In this document: in pieces, positions 34,969-47,323 of the stretch
Layout: each line of letters opens with the position of its first letter
Numbering within the stretch: position 1 is the stretch's first letter
Assembly (NCBI GenBank): GCA_934660915.1
Contig: CAKUIF010000001.1
Coordinates: forward strand, 359,013 to 423,012
Source of the DNA: an uncultured Olsenella sp.
GTDB lineage: Bacteria > Actinomycetota > Coriobacteriia > Coriobacteriales > Atopobiaceae
Direction of reading: 5' to 3'
Length of the DNA stretch: 64,000 nt
The notes under the pieces: generated by a model
Databases searched by the model: none
What the model saw: only the letters and a program-made list of their open reading frames with translations
What the model was told of the DNA's origin: nothing
Made by a program: the position numbers and the translations under genes

Positions 34969-35058
34969 GCGCTAACTCCCATACAGCGGACGCATCCGGG
35001 CGTTTTTCGGCCCAAATGCGTCCGCTGTGTGGGAGTTAGTTGATTTGGCAAGAAGGGC
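34969..35058. repeat. Palindrome family C, copy 2
   Basis: Arms 34,972-34,995 and 35,016-35,039 are the same as copy 1 except for a few bases, and the trailing TTGATTTGGCAAGAAGGGC is conserved. It lies 50 bases past the hisF stop and could end the histidine operon transcript. Confidence 0.92.
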
Positions 35059-35088
35059 AAGAAGGGCGGCGACCCGGCGCGAGCAGCC

Positions 35089-35856
<768 letters not shown>

Positions 35857-35919
35857 TGGGGCTCCTCCTGCTCGGATTGGTTCGACGGGTTTCTTGCCAG
35901 ATGGAACCGTGGCGACGAA

Positions 35920-36657
35920 TCAGGACCTCGCCGCCGCGAGGGCCTCTTCCAGCGTGAAGTTGCCCTCGTAGAGGGCACGACCGGTGATGGCGCCCTCGAT
36001 CGCATCGGGGCCGGCGGCCGCAAGCGCGCGCAGGTCGTCGGTCGAGGTGACGCCGCCGCTCGCGACCACGGGCGCGCCAAAGAGCGCCGCCACGCGTCGG
36101 TAGGCGTCGACGTCGATGCCCGTCTGCATGCCGTCGCGGTTGATGTCGGTAAAGACGAGGTGCGCAAATCCAAGGCCCGCGAGGCGCGGCAGGAGCTCGT
36201 CGACCGTGAGGCCGGCGCCTTCTCGCCAGCCGTTGACCTTGACGACGCCGTCCTTGGCGGCGACGTCGGCCACGACCTGCTCGCCGTACTCGGCGGCCGC
36301 GCACTCGGCGAAGGCAGGGTCGCGCACGAGCGCCGTTCCGATGGCTATGCGGCGCACGCCGAGGTCTGCCAGGCGCGCGACGGCGTCGATGGAGCGGACG
36401 CCGCCGCCGCAATCGACCTTGATGCCCGGCGTCGCGCAGATGGCGCGGATGGCAGCGGCGTTGGCGGCGCAGGCCTCCTCGTCCTCCTCGAACGTCGCGG
36501 AGAGGTCGACCACGTGGATCCACTCGGCGCCGCGCTCCGCGAAATCGCGCGCAACGGCGGCGGGGTCGTCGGAGTAGACGTCCATGCGCGAGCGGTCGCC
36601 GCGCTGCAGGCGCACGACCTTGCCGCCCACCAGGTCGATCGCGGGAAAGAGGATCAC
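35920..36657 (-). CDS. hisA: ProFAR isomerase HisA
   Basis: HisA isomerises the aminoaldose ProFAR to PRFAR (fourth step). It is a 245-residue barrel starting MILFPAIDLVGGKVVRLQRG with the catalytic aspartate in AIDL. Phosphate loops VDCGGGVRS and VVASGGVTS are present. In many actinobacteria HisA is replaced by the dual enzyme PriA, which also does TrpF; I cannot exclude this. The GTG start at 36,657 overlaps the hisH stop (GTGA). Confidence 0.93.
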   Translation of the reverse strand: MILFPAIDLVGGKVVRLQRGDRSRMDVYSDDPAAVARDFAERGAEWIHVVDLSATFEEDEEACAANAAAIRAICATPGIKVDCGGGVRSIDAVARLADLGVRRIAIGTALVRDPAFAECAAAEYGEQVVADVAAKDGVVKVNGWREGAGLTVDELLPRLAGLGFAHLVFTDINRDGMQTGIDVDAYRRVAALFGAPVVASGGVTSTDDLRALAAAGPDAIEGAITGRALYEGNFTLEEALAAARS

Positions 36658-37331
36658 CTTGCCCCACCCCTCACGATGTCGACGTAGTTGGTGAGGATGC
36701 GCAGGCCGGTGGCCGAGCTCTTCTCGGGGTGGAACTGGACGCCGTAGACGTTATTGCTCCACACAGACGAGGCGAAGCTGCGCACATAGTGGGTGCGCGT
36801 GGCCACAACCGCGTCCTCGACGTCGTCGTCGAGCGCGTAGCTATGCGTGAAGTAGACGTTCGCGCCCTCGGGCACGCCGCGGAAAAGCGGGCACGCCTGG
36901 CCGTGGGCGGACAGGTGGATCTGGTCCCAGCCCACGTGCGGCACCTTGAGGCGGCCGGAGCGCAGGCGGGTGGCGCTGCCGGACAGCACGCCCAGGCCGT
37001 CCACCCAACGCTCCGGGTCGGACGCGCCGTGGAGCTTGCCGTCGGTGCGCTCGTCCCCGCGCTCGAAGAGCAGCTGGAGGCCCAGGCAGATGCCGAGGAA
37101 CGGTACGCCGCGGCCCACGGCCTCGCGCACCGCGTCGGCCTGGCCGGACTCGTTCATGTACGTCATGGCGTCCTCGAAGCTGCCCACGCCGGGCAGCACA
37201 ATGCCCGAGGCACCCGCGATGGCGGCCGGGTCGTCCGAGACGCTCGCCTCTCCCCCGACCTCGGCGAGGCCGCGGACGACGGAGAGGAGGTTGCCCTTGT
37301 GGTAGTCGACCACGACGATCGGCGCGGCCAT
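36654..37331 (-). CDS. hisH: Imidazole glycerol phosphate synthase, glutaminase subunit
   Basis: HisH releases ammonia from glutamine for HisF. The 225-residue class I glutamine amidotransferase has GICLGLQLLFERG with the nucleophilic cysteine and GVQFHPEKSS with the His and Glu of the triad. Its ATG overlaps the hisB stop (TAATG). The gene order HisB-HisH-HisA-HisF is the classical block. Confidence 0.97.
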   Translation of the reverse strand: MAAPIVVVDYHKGNLLSVVRGLAEVGGEASVSDDPAAIAGASGIVLPGVGSFEDAMTYMNESGQADAVREAVGRGVPFLGICLGLQLLFERGDERTDGKLHGASDPERWVDGLGVLSGSATRLRSGRLKVPHVGWDQIHLSAHGQACPLFRGVPEGANVYFTHSYALDDDVEDAVVATRTHYVRSFASSVWSNNVYGVQFHPEKSSATGLRILTNYVDIVRGGAR

Positions 37332-37921
37332 TAGAGGCTCCCCTTGGTGGAGGGCACCGAGCCGTCAGAGCGCGGGTCGGGCTCGACGGCCTCGCGCAGG
37401 GCGCGCGCCGCCGCCTTGAAGGTGGCCTCGAGGATGTGGTGCGCGTTCTCGCCGCAAACAAGGCGCAGGTGAAGGGTAATACCCGCGTCGCGCGCAAGCC
37501 CCGCGAAGAACTCGTGTCCAAGCTCGGTGTCGAAGGTGCCGACCTTCTGGGGGCCGATGGGCACATCCCAGAAGAGCTCGCCGCGGCCCGAGCAGTCGAC
37601 GGCGGCCATGACGAGCGCCTCGTCGAGCGGGACCATGACGGAGCCGAAGCGGCGGATGCCGCTCTTGTTTCCAAGGGCCTCGCGCAGGGCCTGGCCCATG
37701 ACGATGCCCGTGTCCTCGACGGTGTGGTGGTCGTCGACGTAGGTGTCGCCCTTGACGCGCAACGTCACGTCGATGAGCGAATGACGCGAGAACGCGGTGA
37801 GCATGTGGTCAAAGAAGCCCACGCCGGTCTCGATGTCGGCGGCGCCGGTGCCGTCGAGGTCTATCGAAAGCCCGATGTCCGTCTCTTTGGTGGCGCGGAC
37901 TACCTTGGCGGTCCTGGTCAT
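37331..37921 (-). CDS. hisB: Imidazoleglycerol-phosphate dehydratase
   Basis: This is the single-function HisB of 196 residues that dehydrates imidazole glycerol phosphate to imidazole acetol phosphate. The two metal-binding repeats are visible: DHMLTAFSRH and DDHHTVEDTGI in the first half, and the later HEFF with HLRLVCGENAHH. There is no fused histidinol phosphatase domain, so that step must come from a separate gene. The ATG overlaps the hisC stop by four bases. Confidence 0.96.
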   Translation of the reverse strand: MTRTAKVVRATKETDIGLSIDLDGTGAADIETGVGFFDHMLTAFSRHSLIDVTLRVKGDTYVDDHHTVEDTGIVMGQALREALGNKSGIRRFGSVMVPLDEALVMAAVDCSGRGELFWDVPIGPQKVGTFDTELGHEFFAGLARDAGITLHLRLVCGENAHHILEATFKAAARALREAVEPDPRSDGSVPSTKGSL

Positions 37922-39003
37922 GCTTCCTCCCTAGCTAGGATGGCGAGCGCATCGAGAAGCGCGTCGTTCTCGGGGCGCGTGCCCACGGTGATCCTCAGGC
38001 AATTCTCCAGGCCAGGAGCATAGCTGAAGTCTCGGACAAGGATGGAGAACTCGTCGCGCAAGCGCGCGCGGACGCGGCTGGCGCCCGGTAGCCGGACGAG
38101 CAGGAAGTTCGCGGCGCTCGGCCACGTCTCGACGCCCTCGATGCCCGCGAGGCCCGCCTCGAGCCGAGCGCGCTCGGCCACGATGTCGGCGACCACCGGC
38201 GCAAGCTCGCGACGGCGGGACACGGCGGCGCAGGCGACGGACTGCGCGAGCACGTCCTCCGAGTAGATCTGGCGGATGGCGCCGAGCATGTCGACGACGG
38301 CGGGGTCGGCGACGAGGTAGCCCACGCGAAGTCCCGCGAGGCCAAAGGCCTTGGAGAGCGTGCGCAGCACCATAAGGCGGGGGTTCTCGGCCACCCACCC
38401 CACAAGCGAGGCGTCCTCGCCGGCAAACTCGATGTACGCCTCGTCAAGAAGGACGAGGGCGTCGGTCTCGTCGAGCAGGCGGCGGATGATGCTCGGGTCC
38501 ACGAGGTTGCCCGTGGGGTTGTTCGGCGAGGTCAGGATGACGAGCGCGGCGTCGTCGGCCTTCGCCGCCGCCACGAGGGCGTCGGCGTTGATCTCGAAGG
38601 TCTTAGGGTCGCGCCACACGGTGACGACGGGCGTCTCGCACATCTTTGCGAAGTTCGCGTACTCGCTGAAGTCCGGCGGGCAGGTGATGAGCGCGTGCCC
38701 CGGGCCGCCGAAGGTAAAGAGCAGGTTGAAGAGCAGCTCATCGCCGCCGTTTCCCACCATGATGTTCGCCCGCCGCACCCCGTGCCGCGTGGCAAGAAGA
38801 TCGCGCAGGTCGTTGGCCATCGGATCGGGATAGCGGTTGAGCGGCGTCGTCACCATGGCGGCGCGCATGGCCTCGACGACGGAGTCCGGCAGCTTGTGGG
38901 TGTTCTCGTTGGCGCTGAGGTTCACGCGGCACGGCGCGAACGCCGGGTCGTACGGCTCGAAGCCCTGCAGCGCCTCGCGGGCACGCTCGGCAACGGTGGG
39001 CAT
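37918..39003 (-). CDS. hisC: Histidinol-phosphate aminotransferase
   Basis: HisC transfers an amino group from glutamate to imidazole acetol phosphate. The 361-residue PLP enzyme has NLSANENTH at the start, SPNNPTGN, and RTLSKAFGLAGLRVGY with the Schiff-base lysine. The start codon abuts the hisD stop with no gap. Another PLP aminotransferase of a different subgroup is at 3318-4601, so there is no functional overlap to sort out. Confidence 0.95.
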   Translation of the reverse strand: MPTVAERAREALQGFEPYDPAFAPCRVNLSANENTHKLPDSVVEAMRAAMVTTPLNRYPDPMANDLRDLLATRHGVRRANIMVGNGGDELLFNLLFTFGGPGHALITCPPDFSEYANFAKMCETPVVTVWRDPKTFEINADALVAAAKADDAALVILTSPNNPTGNLVDPSIIRRLLDETDALVLLDEAYIEFAGEDASLVGWVAENPRLMVLRTLSKAFGLAGLRVGYLVADPAVVDMLGAIRQIYSEDVLAQSVACAAVSRRRELAPVVADIVAERARLEAGLAGIEGVETWPSAANFLLVRLPGASRVRARLRDEFSILVRDFSYAPGLENCLRITVGTRPENDALLDALAILAREEA

Positions 39004-40413
39004 CTAAGCCTCCTGCTTCGAGTAGCCGGGCAGGTAGGGCACGCCGGGGGCGGCGAGGTCCTCGGGCCAGGCGACGCGGTGCGCACCCTCGCAGGCGGCG
39101 TCGGCGTCGGCGTACCCCTCGAGACCCTTCTCGGCAAGTCGGCGGCGCATGCCCACCGAAAGCGCGTGGGCCCACAGGCCCTCGGCCTGGGCCATGGCCT
39201 GCGTGGCGGGCGCGTCGGCGAGCATGCCCTCGGGCGTGTAGCAGATCACGCTGGAGCGCTTCTGGAAGTCGTAGACGCCGAGCGGGTTGAAGAAGCGCGC
39301 GGTGCCTCCGGTGGGCAGGGTGTGGTTGGGGCCGGCCACGTAGTCGCCGAGCGGCTCGGAGCTCCAGGCGCCGACAAAAATGGCGCCGGCGTTCTTGACC
39401 TTGCCGAGCAGGCTCATGGCGTCCTTGCAGTGGAGCTCGAGGTGCTCGGGCGCGACGACGTTCACGGCATCGACGGCGGCGTCGAGGTCGTTGGCCACCA
39501 CGATCACGCCGCGGTTGTCGAGGGAGGCGCGGGTGATCTCCTCGCGCGGGGACTGGCTCACGAGCTTCTCGGCGGCGGCGAGGACGCGCGCGGGCAGCTC
39601 GGCGTCGCAGGTCACGAGGTAGCAGCTGGCCAGGGGGTCATGCTCGGCCTGCGCCATGAGGTCGGCGGCCACGACTACGGGGTCTGCCGTGGCGTCGGCA
39701 AGCACGCAGACCTCGGAGGGGCCGGCCACCATGTCGATGCCCACATCGCCCGAGACGTAGCGCTTGGCGGCCGCCACGAAGGCGTTGCCGGGGCCGACGA
39801 TCTTGTCGCAGGCGGGGATGGACTCGGTGCCGTAGGCCACGGCGCCGACGGCCTGGGCGCCGCCCACGGCGTAGACCTCGTCGACGCCCGCGAGCTTGGC
39901 CGCGGCGAGCGTGTAGGCGGAAAGCGAGCCGTCCTTCTGAGGCGGGGTGACCATGACGACGCGCGGCACGCCGGCCACCTTGGCCGGGATGGTGTCCATG
40001 AGCACCGTCGAGGGGTACTGCGCGCGTCCGCCGGGCACGTAGACGGCGGCGGATGCCACGGACGTGACCTTCACGCCGAGGATCGTGCCGTCGGGGCGCG
40101 TGGTGAACCAGCTCTCCTCGCGCTCCTTCTCGTGGAAGGCGCGGATCTGGTCGCGGGCACGGGTGAGGGCGCGCAGGAACTCGGGGTCGACCATGCTCGG
40201 GGCCTCGTCGATGAGCTCCTGAGGAACGCGGAAGCTCGCGGGGCAGGCGCCGTCGAACTTGTTGCAGTACTCACGGACGGCAGCGTCGCCGCGCTCGCGG
40301 ACGTCGTCCACGATGGCCTCGGCGGAGGCCATGATCTCGGCAGGCAGGGCGCCCGAGCGGTTGAGGTCGGCCTGCGTGAGCGCGCGGCCGTCGGTCAGAA
40401 GGACTTCTCTCAT
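39004..40413 (-). CDS. hisD: Histidinol dehydrogenase
   Basis: HisD oxidises histidinol to histidine in two NAD-dependent steps with zinc. The 469-residue protein has the family markers YVPGGRAQYPSTVLM, GPGNAFVAAAK, MVAGPSEVCVLAD and the C-terminal GPNHTLPTGGTARF. It is longer than the usual 430 because of a C-terminal extension (EGLWAHALSVGMRRRLAEKG... to 469). It begins three bases after the hisZG stop. Confidence 0.96.
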   Translation of the reverse strand: MREVLLTDGRALTQADLNRSGALPAEIMASAEAIVDDVRERGDAAVREYCNKFDGACPASFRVPQELIDEAPSMVDPEFLRALTRARDQIRAFHEKEREESWFTTRPDGTILGVKVTSVASAAVYVPGGRAQYPSTVLMDTIPAKVAGVPRVVMVTPPQKDGSLSAYTLAAAKLAGVDEVYAVGGAQAVGAVAYGTESIPACDKIVGPGNAFVAAAKRYVSGDVGIDMVAGPSEVCVLADATADPVVVAADLMAQAEHDPLASCYLVTCDAELPARVLAAAEKLVSQSPREEITRASLDNRGVIVVANDLDAAVDAVNVVAPEHLELHCKDAMSLLGKVKNAGAIFVGAWSSEPLGDYVAGPNHTLPTGGTARFFNPLGVYDFQKRSSVICYTPEGMLADAPATQAMAQAEGLWAHALSVGMRRRLAEKGLEGYADADAACEGAHRVAWPEDLAAPGVPYLPGYSKQEA

Positions 40414-40416
40414 CGT

Positions 40417-42081
40417 CTATGCCTCCTTGGAAGCGACCTCGGCGAGGCGGGCCGCAAGGTCACGGATTCTCTTGTCGCAACGATACGCCGCGGGACCGGC
40501 AAAGAAGCGCGCCGTGCACTCCATGACGTCGTCGACCACCACGAGGTCGTTCTCGCGCAGCGTGGTGCCGGTGGCCGTGATGTCCACGATGCGGTCGGCC
40601 ATGCCCACGATGGGGCCGAGCTCGATGTTGCCGTGCAGGGTCAGGATGTCCACCTGGCGACCGATGCGGTCGTAGTACTGCTGGGTGATGCGCGGGTACT
40701 TGGTGGCCACGCGCTCGGTGCCGCGCCACTCGTAGTTGCGGTCGGCCTGGCCGGCGTTGACGGCGGGCTCGGCGACGACGAAGCGGCAGCCGCCGTAGCG
40801 AAGATCGACAAGCTGTAGCAGGTCAAGGTCGGCCTCCACCAGCGAGTCCTTGCCGCAGATGCCGCAGTCGGCGCCGCCGGCGCCCACGAAGGCGGGGGCG
40901 TCCTGGGCGCGCACGATGATGTACTCGACGTCGTCGGCGCGCACAATCAGCTTGCGGCCGGGGTCGCGCAGCTCGTCCACGGGAAGCCCCGCCGCCTCCA
41001 GCACGCGCAGCGAGTCTTTAAAGAGCGAGCCCTTGGGCACGGCGATGCGGAGCGGTCGGGAGGCGACGCGAACGCCCGGGGTGACGACGCCCGACTCGCC
41101 CTGCTCGCCCAGGACCTCCTGCAGCCGCTCGAGTGAGAGCGCGAAACCGCAGGCAGCGAGGCCCGGACGGCCAAGATTGGCAAGGACCGCGTCGTAGCGG
41201 CCGCCGGAGGCGAGGCTCGCGGCGATGCCCTCGGCGTAGCCCTTGAAGATGATGCCCGTGTAGTAGTCGAAGCTGTTGATGATGCTGAAGTCGAAACTCG
41301 CGCGGCCGTCGCCGAAGAGGTCGGACAGCTCGGCGACGAGCGCCTTGAGCTCCGCGCAGCCGCGCTCGGCCGGCGGGACGTCCGCCTCGGCAAGAAGCGC
41401 GTCGATGGCGTCGACGACCTCGATGCCGCCGTGCATCCTGGGCACGGCGTGGAGGGCGCGGGCGGCCGAGGGCTTGAGCGCCGGAGTGGCATCAATGAGC
41501 TCGTCGAGGCTCACCAGGTCGGAGTCGTGCACGAGCGCGAGCACCTGGGCGGAGAACTCAGGGCTCGGGCTGCAGTTGGAAAGAAGCGCGGTCAGCGGCG
41601 TGACGGAGCCGAAGACGAGGCGCCACGCGGGGACCTCGAGGGTGGCCAGCGCCTCGGCGAGCAGGCGCACGACCTCGACCTCGGCGGCCGCGCCGTCGGT
41701 GCCCACGAGCTCGACGCCGAGTTGCGTAAATTGACGGGGCTGGCCGCGCAGAGACTGCTGCTCGCGCACCACGGGAGCGTTGTAACGGAAACGCGCCGGG
41801 AGCTCCTCGGCGCGGACGTGGCCCGCGACGAGGCGCGCGACCGGCAGGGTAAGGTCCGGGCGAAGCATAAGGAGGTTGCCGTCGGCGTCGAAGAGCTGGA
41901 ACGGCGTGTTCTTGATGCGCCCGCCGCGCTCGAGGGCGGCGCGATCCTCGAGCAGCGGGGTCTCGACGGGCAGGTAGCCATGCTCGGCGAAGCAATCCCT
42001 CACGGTGGCGGAGATGCGCTCGCGGGCGAGCGCCTCCTTGGGGAGGATGTCGCGGAAGCCTCTGGCGGTGCCTGCAATCAC
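40417..42081 (-). CDS. hisZG: Fused HisZ-HisG: ATP phosphoribosyltransferase regulatory and catalytic parts in one chain
   Basis: Residues 1-335 form a class II tRNA-synthetase-like HisZ domain (GFRDILP, MLRPDLTLPVARL, FTQLGVELVG, SFDYYTGIIFKGY). Residues 343-554 form a complete short-type HisG (LRIAVPKGSLFKDSL, GADCGICGKDSLVE, VDITATGTTLREND). Together they catalyse and control the first committed step of histidine synthesis, with HisZ mediating feedback by histidine. In most bacteria with short HisG the two are separate genes. No internal stop or frameshift separates the halves. It is the first gene of the operon. Confidence 0.93.
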   Translation of the reverse strand: MIAGTARGFRDILPKEALARERISATVRDCFAEHGYLPVETPLLEDRAALERGGRIKNTPFQLFDADGNLLMLRPDLTLPVARLVAGHVRAEELPARFRYNAPVVREQQSLRGQPRQFTQLGVELVGTDGAAAEVEVVRLLAEALATLEVPAWRLVFGSVTPLTALLSNCSPSPEFSAQVLALVHDSDLVSLDELIDATPALKPSAARALHAVPRMHGGIEVVDAIDALLAEADVPPAERGCAELKALVAELSDLFGDGRASFDFSIINSFDYYTGIIFKGYAEGIAASLASGGRYDAVLANLGRPGLAACGFALSLERLQEVLGEQGESGVVTPGVRVASRPLRIAVPKGSLFKDSLRVLEAAGLPVDELRDPGRKLIVRADDVEYIIVRAQDAPAFVGAGGADCGICGKDSLVEADLDLLQLVDLRYGGCRFVVAEPAVNAGQADRNYEWRGTERVATKYPRITQQYYDRIGRQVDILTLHGNIELGPIVGMADRIVDITATGTTLRENDLVVVDDVMECTARFFAGPAAYRCDKRIRDLAARLAEVASKEA

Positions 42082-42131
42082 GTTCGTGTCCCTTCTTTGG
42101 CGGGCATCATGCCCTGATTACGATGCGGCCA

Positions 42132-42147
42132 CTTTAGCACACTAAAG
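42132..42147. promoter_or_regulatory. Palindrome upstream of the histidine operon
   Basis: CTTTAG-CACA-CTAAAG lies 51 bases before the hisZG start. It could be an operator; the controlling protein is unknown. No T-box or attenuator was seen in the short leader. Confidence 0.4.
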
Positions 42148-42198
42148 CGTCGCAGCTCCTAAGGGGCAAATCGTGAAGCAGTTTCGTAACGTTGGCAA

Positions 42199-42690
42199 TC
42201 AACGCGCGATGTCGACGAACTGGGCGCCGAGGAGCTCGGCGAGCGCGACGGGGTTCACCTCGAGCGAGAGCCCGCGCCGACCGCCCGAGATGCCGATGGC
42301 GTCGAAGAGCTGCGCCGTCTCGTCGATGAGCGTGGGAAACGGCTTCTTGAGCCCGATGGGCGAGCAGCCGCCGCGCACGTAGCCCGTCACGGCCTCGAGG
42401 TCCTTGATGGCGATGAGCGAGAGGGACTTCTGCCCAGATGCTGCCGCGGCGTACTTGAGGTCGAGCTCGCTCGCCACGGGGATGCAGCAGACCACGTGAT
42501 CGCCCGAGGGGGACACGCACACGATCGTCTTGAACGCCGCATCCGGGTCCTCGCCGAGCTGCTCGGCCATGCGAACGCCCACGCCGCGCGAGATGTCGTC
42601 CTCCTCGACTTCACGGGCCACGTACTCGATGCCGGCGCGGTCGAGCTCGCGCATCGCGTTCGACTTCTGGAGCTTGTCCTTCTTTGCCAC
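42199..42690 (-). CDS. ybaK: Cys-tRNA(Pro)/Cys-tRNA(Cys) deacylase, YbaK family
   Basis: The 163-residue protein is a YbaK/EbsC-type domain that hydrolyses mischarged aminoacyl-tRNA. Family features are KTIVCVSPSGDHVVCCIPV with the conserved lysine, GYVRGGCSPIGLKKPFPTLID (a hallmark GGCSP block) and the C-terminal RRGLSLEVNP. I start at GTG 42,690 (VAKKDKLQK), two bases after the uvrA stop. An upstream ATG would run 49 codons into uvrA in another frame. It is likely co-transcribed with uvrA. Confidence 0.9.
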   Translation of the reverse strand: MAKKDKLQKSNAMRELDRAGIEYVAREVEEDDISRGVGVRMAEQLGEDPDAAFKTIVCVSPSGDHVVCCIPVASELDLKYAAAASGQKSLSLIAIKDLEAVTGYVRGGCSPIGLKKPFPTLIDETAQLFDAIGISGGRRGLSLEVNPVALAELLGAQFVDIAR

Positions 42691-42691
42691 G

Positions 42692-45577
<2,886 letters not shown>

Positions 45578-45615
45578 ATTGCTCCCCCGAACGTGATTTG
45601 AGTGCGCCCGATTTT

Positions 45616-45629
45616 AGCACACCTGTTCG
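45616..45629 (-). promoter_or_regulatory. LexA-like box upstream of uvrA
   Basis: On the minus strand CGAACAGGTGTGCT matches CGAACNNNNGTTCG at most conserved positions, with the same GTGC variant seen at 27,049. The position before a DNA-repair gene supports it. Confidence 0.45.
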
Positions 45630-45664
45630 TCTTTTCACACAACCAGCACTGCGTCGCTCGCCGG

Positions 45665-47323
45665 CTAGGACAGCGCGGCGACGAGCTTTTGGGCAGCGAG
45701 GATACCGTCGGTCGCGGCGGACATGATGCCGCCGGCGTAGCCCGCGCCCTCGCCCACCGGCCAAAGCCCGCGCGTGCTCACGCTCTGCCCGTCATCGCCG
45801 CGGGTCACGCGCACCGGCGAGCTCGAGCGCGTCTCGACGCCGGTGAGGACGGCGTCGGCGGCGTCGAAGCCGTGCAGATGGCGCGCCATGCGCGGGATGG
45901 CGGCGCGCAGGGTCTCCACGATGTAGGGCGGCAGGCACCCGTCGATGCTTCCCCAGGCGACGCCGCGCGGGTAGGTGGGGACGACGGAGCCGCCGGCGCT
46001 CGATGCCTCGCCGTGCAAAAAATCGCCCACGAGCTGCGCCGGGGCAACATAGCCTCCGCCGCCGGCAGCAAACGCCGCCCGCTCGCACTCACGCTGCAGC
46101 GCCACGCCCGCCAGAACGTCGTCGCCGGGCAGATCGGTCGGGAACACGTTGGCAAGAAGCCCCGAGTTCGAGTTTTCGCCCGCGCGGTCCGAGAGGCTCA
46201 TGCCGTTGGTCACCACACCGCCCGGCTCGGACGCCGCCGAGACGACATAGCCGCCCGGGCACATGCAGAAACTGAACGCGGAGCGGCCGCTCGGCAGGTG
46301 CTCGGAGAGCTTGTACGGCGCCGCGCCGAGGACGGGGCTGCCGGCGGCGGGCCCATAGAGCGCGCGGTCCACGTTGGCTTGCAGGTGCTCGATGCGCACG
46401 CCCATGGCAAAGGTCTTGCGCTCCATGGCAACGCCGCGGTCGCGCAAAAGCTCGAACACGTCGCGAGCGGAGTGGCCGCAGGCCAGCGCCACGGCCGAGA
46501 CCTCGACGCGCTCCTCGCGGGAGGTGCCGTCCGCGGCACGGGAGGTCAGGGTGACCGAGCGCACGGCGCCGGCCTCGACCTCGATGTCCGTCATGCGGCA
46601 GCGCGTGCGCACTTCTCCCCCGGCCTCCTCGATCTGGCGCAGGATGTTCGTGACCACGCCGGGAAGGACATCGCTGCCCACGTGAGGCTTCGCGTCCCAC
46701 AGGATCTGGGGCTGGGCGCCCGCGTCGACGAACTCCTGGAGGATGAGGCGGTGGGCCGGGCTCTTTGTGCCCGTCTGGAGCTTGCCATCCGAGAACGTTC
46801 CGGCTCCGCCGACGCCGAACTGGATGTTGCTCTCGGGGTCGAGGACGCCCGTCGCGTTGTGGGCATAGACGACCTCGCCGCGACGGGTCGCGTCGTCGCC
46901 GCGCTCCACGAGCAGCGGCCGCAGGCCCGCGCGGGCAAGCGAGAGCGCGCAGAAAAGGCCGGCGCACCCCGCCCCGACCACGACGACGCGGCGGTCGGGC
47001 ACGTGACCGACGGGCCCGGGGAACAAGAAGGGCTTCTCGTCCACGAGCTTCACGCCCTTCTCGGCGCGAGCCCGCGCGAGCTTGCCAAGGAGGGCCCGCT
47101 CGGCGTCCTCGCCCGCGCGCAGCCCGACGCGCACGGTGAAGGTCAGCAGAATGTCGTTCTTCTTGCGCGCGTCGATGGAGCGGCGCCGGCGCTCGAGCCC
47201 CGCGAGCTCGCGCTCGGGCACGCGGAGCTTCTTTGCTACGGCGCGGCGTAGCGCGGCGAGCTCGCCGGCGTCGGAGCCGTCGAGCTGGGAAAGTCGGATT
47301 CGGATGCCGGAGACCTCTAGCAT
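45665..47323 (-). CDS. FAD-dependent dehydrogenase, COG2509 type
   Basis: At 552 residues it has an N-terminal alpha/beta region (1-105), a Rossmann FAD-binding segment RRVVVVGAGCAGLFCALSLARAG, and the COG2509 hallmark SNIQFGVGGAGTFSDGKLQTG. A C-terminal VGEGAGYAGGIMSAATDG contacts FAD. Members are widespread but uncharacterised flavoproteins. The CDS overlaps the downstream end of the next flavoprotein gene by seven bases, so the pair is one transcript. Substrate unknown. Confidence 0.88.
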   Translation of the reverse strand: MLEVSGIRIRLSQLDGSDAGELAALRRAVAKKLRVPERELAGLERRRRSIDARKKNDILLTFTVRVGLRAGEDAERALLGKLARARAEKGVKLVDEKPFLFPGPVGHVPDRRVVVVGAGCAGLFCALSLARAGLRPLLVERGDDATRRGEVVYAHNATGVLDPESNIQFGVGGAGTFSDGKLQTGTKSPAHRLILQEFVDAGAQPQILWDAKPHVGSDVLPGVVTNILRQIEEAGGEVRTRCRMTDIEVEAGAVRSVTLTSRAADGTSREERVEVSAVALACGHSARDVFELLRDRGVAMERKTFAMGVRIEHLQANVDRALYGPAAGSPVLGAAPYKLSEHLPSGRSAFSFCMCPGGYVVSAASEPGGVVTNGMSLSDRAGENSNSGLLANVFPTDLPGDDVLAGVALQRECERAAFAAGGGGYVAPAQLVGDFLHGEASSAGGSVVPTYPRGVAWGSIDGCLPPYIVETLRAAIPRMARHLHGFDAADAVLTGVETRSSSPVRVTRGDDGQSVSTRGLWPVGEGAGYAGGIMSAATDGILAAQKLVAALS

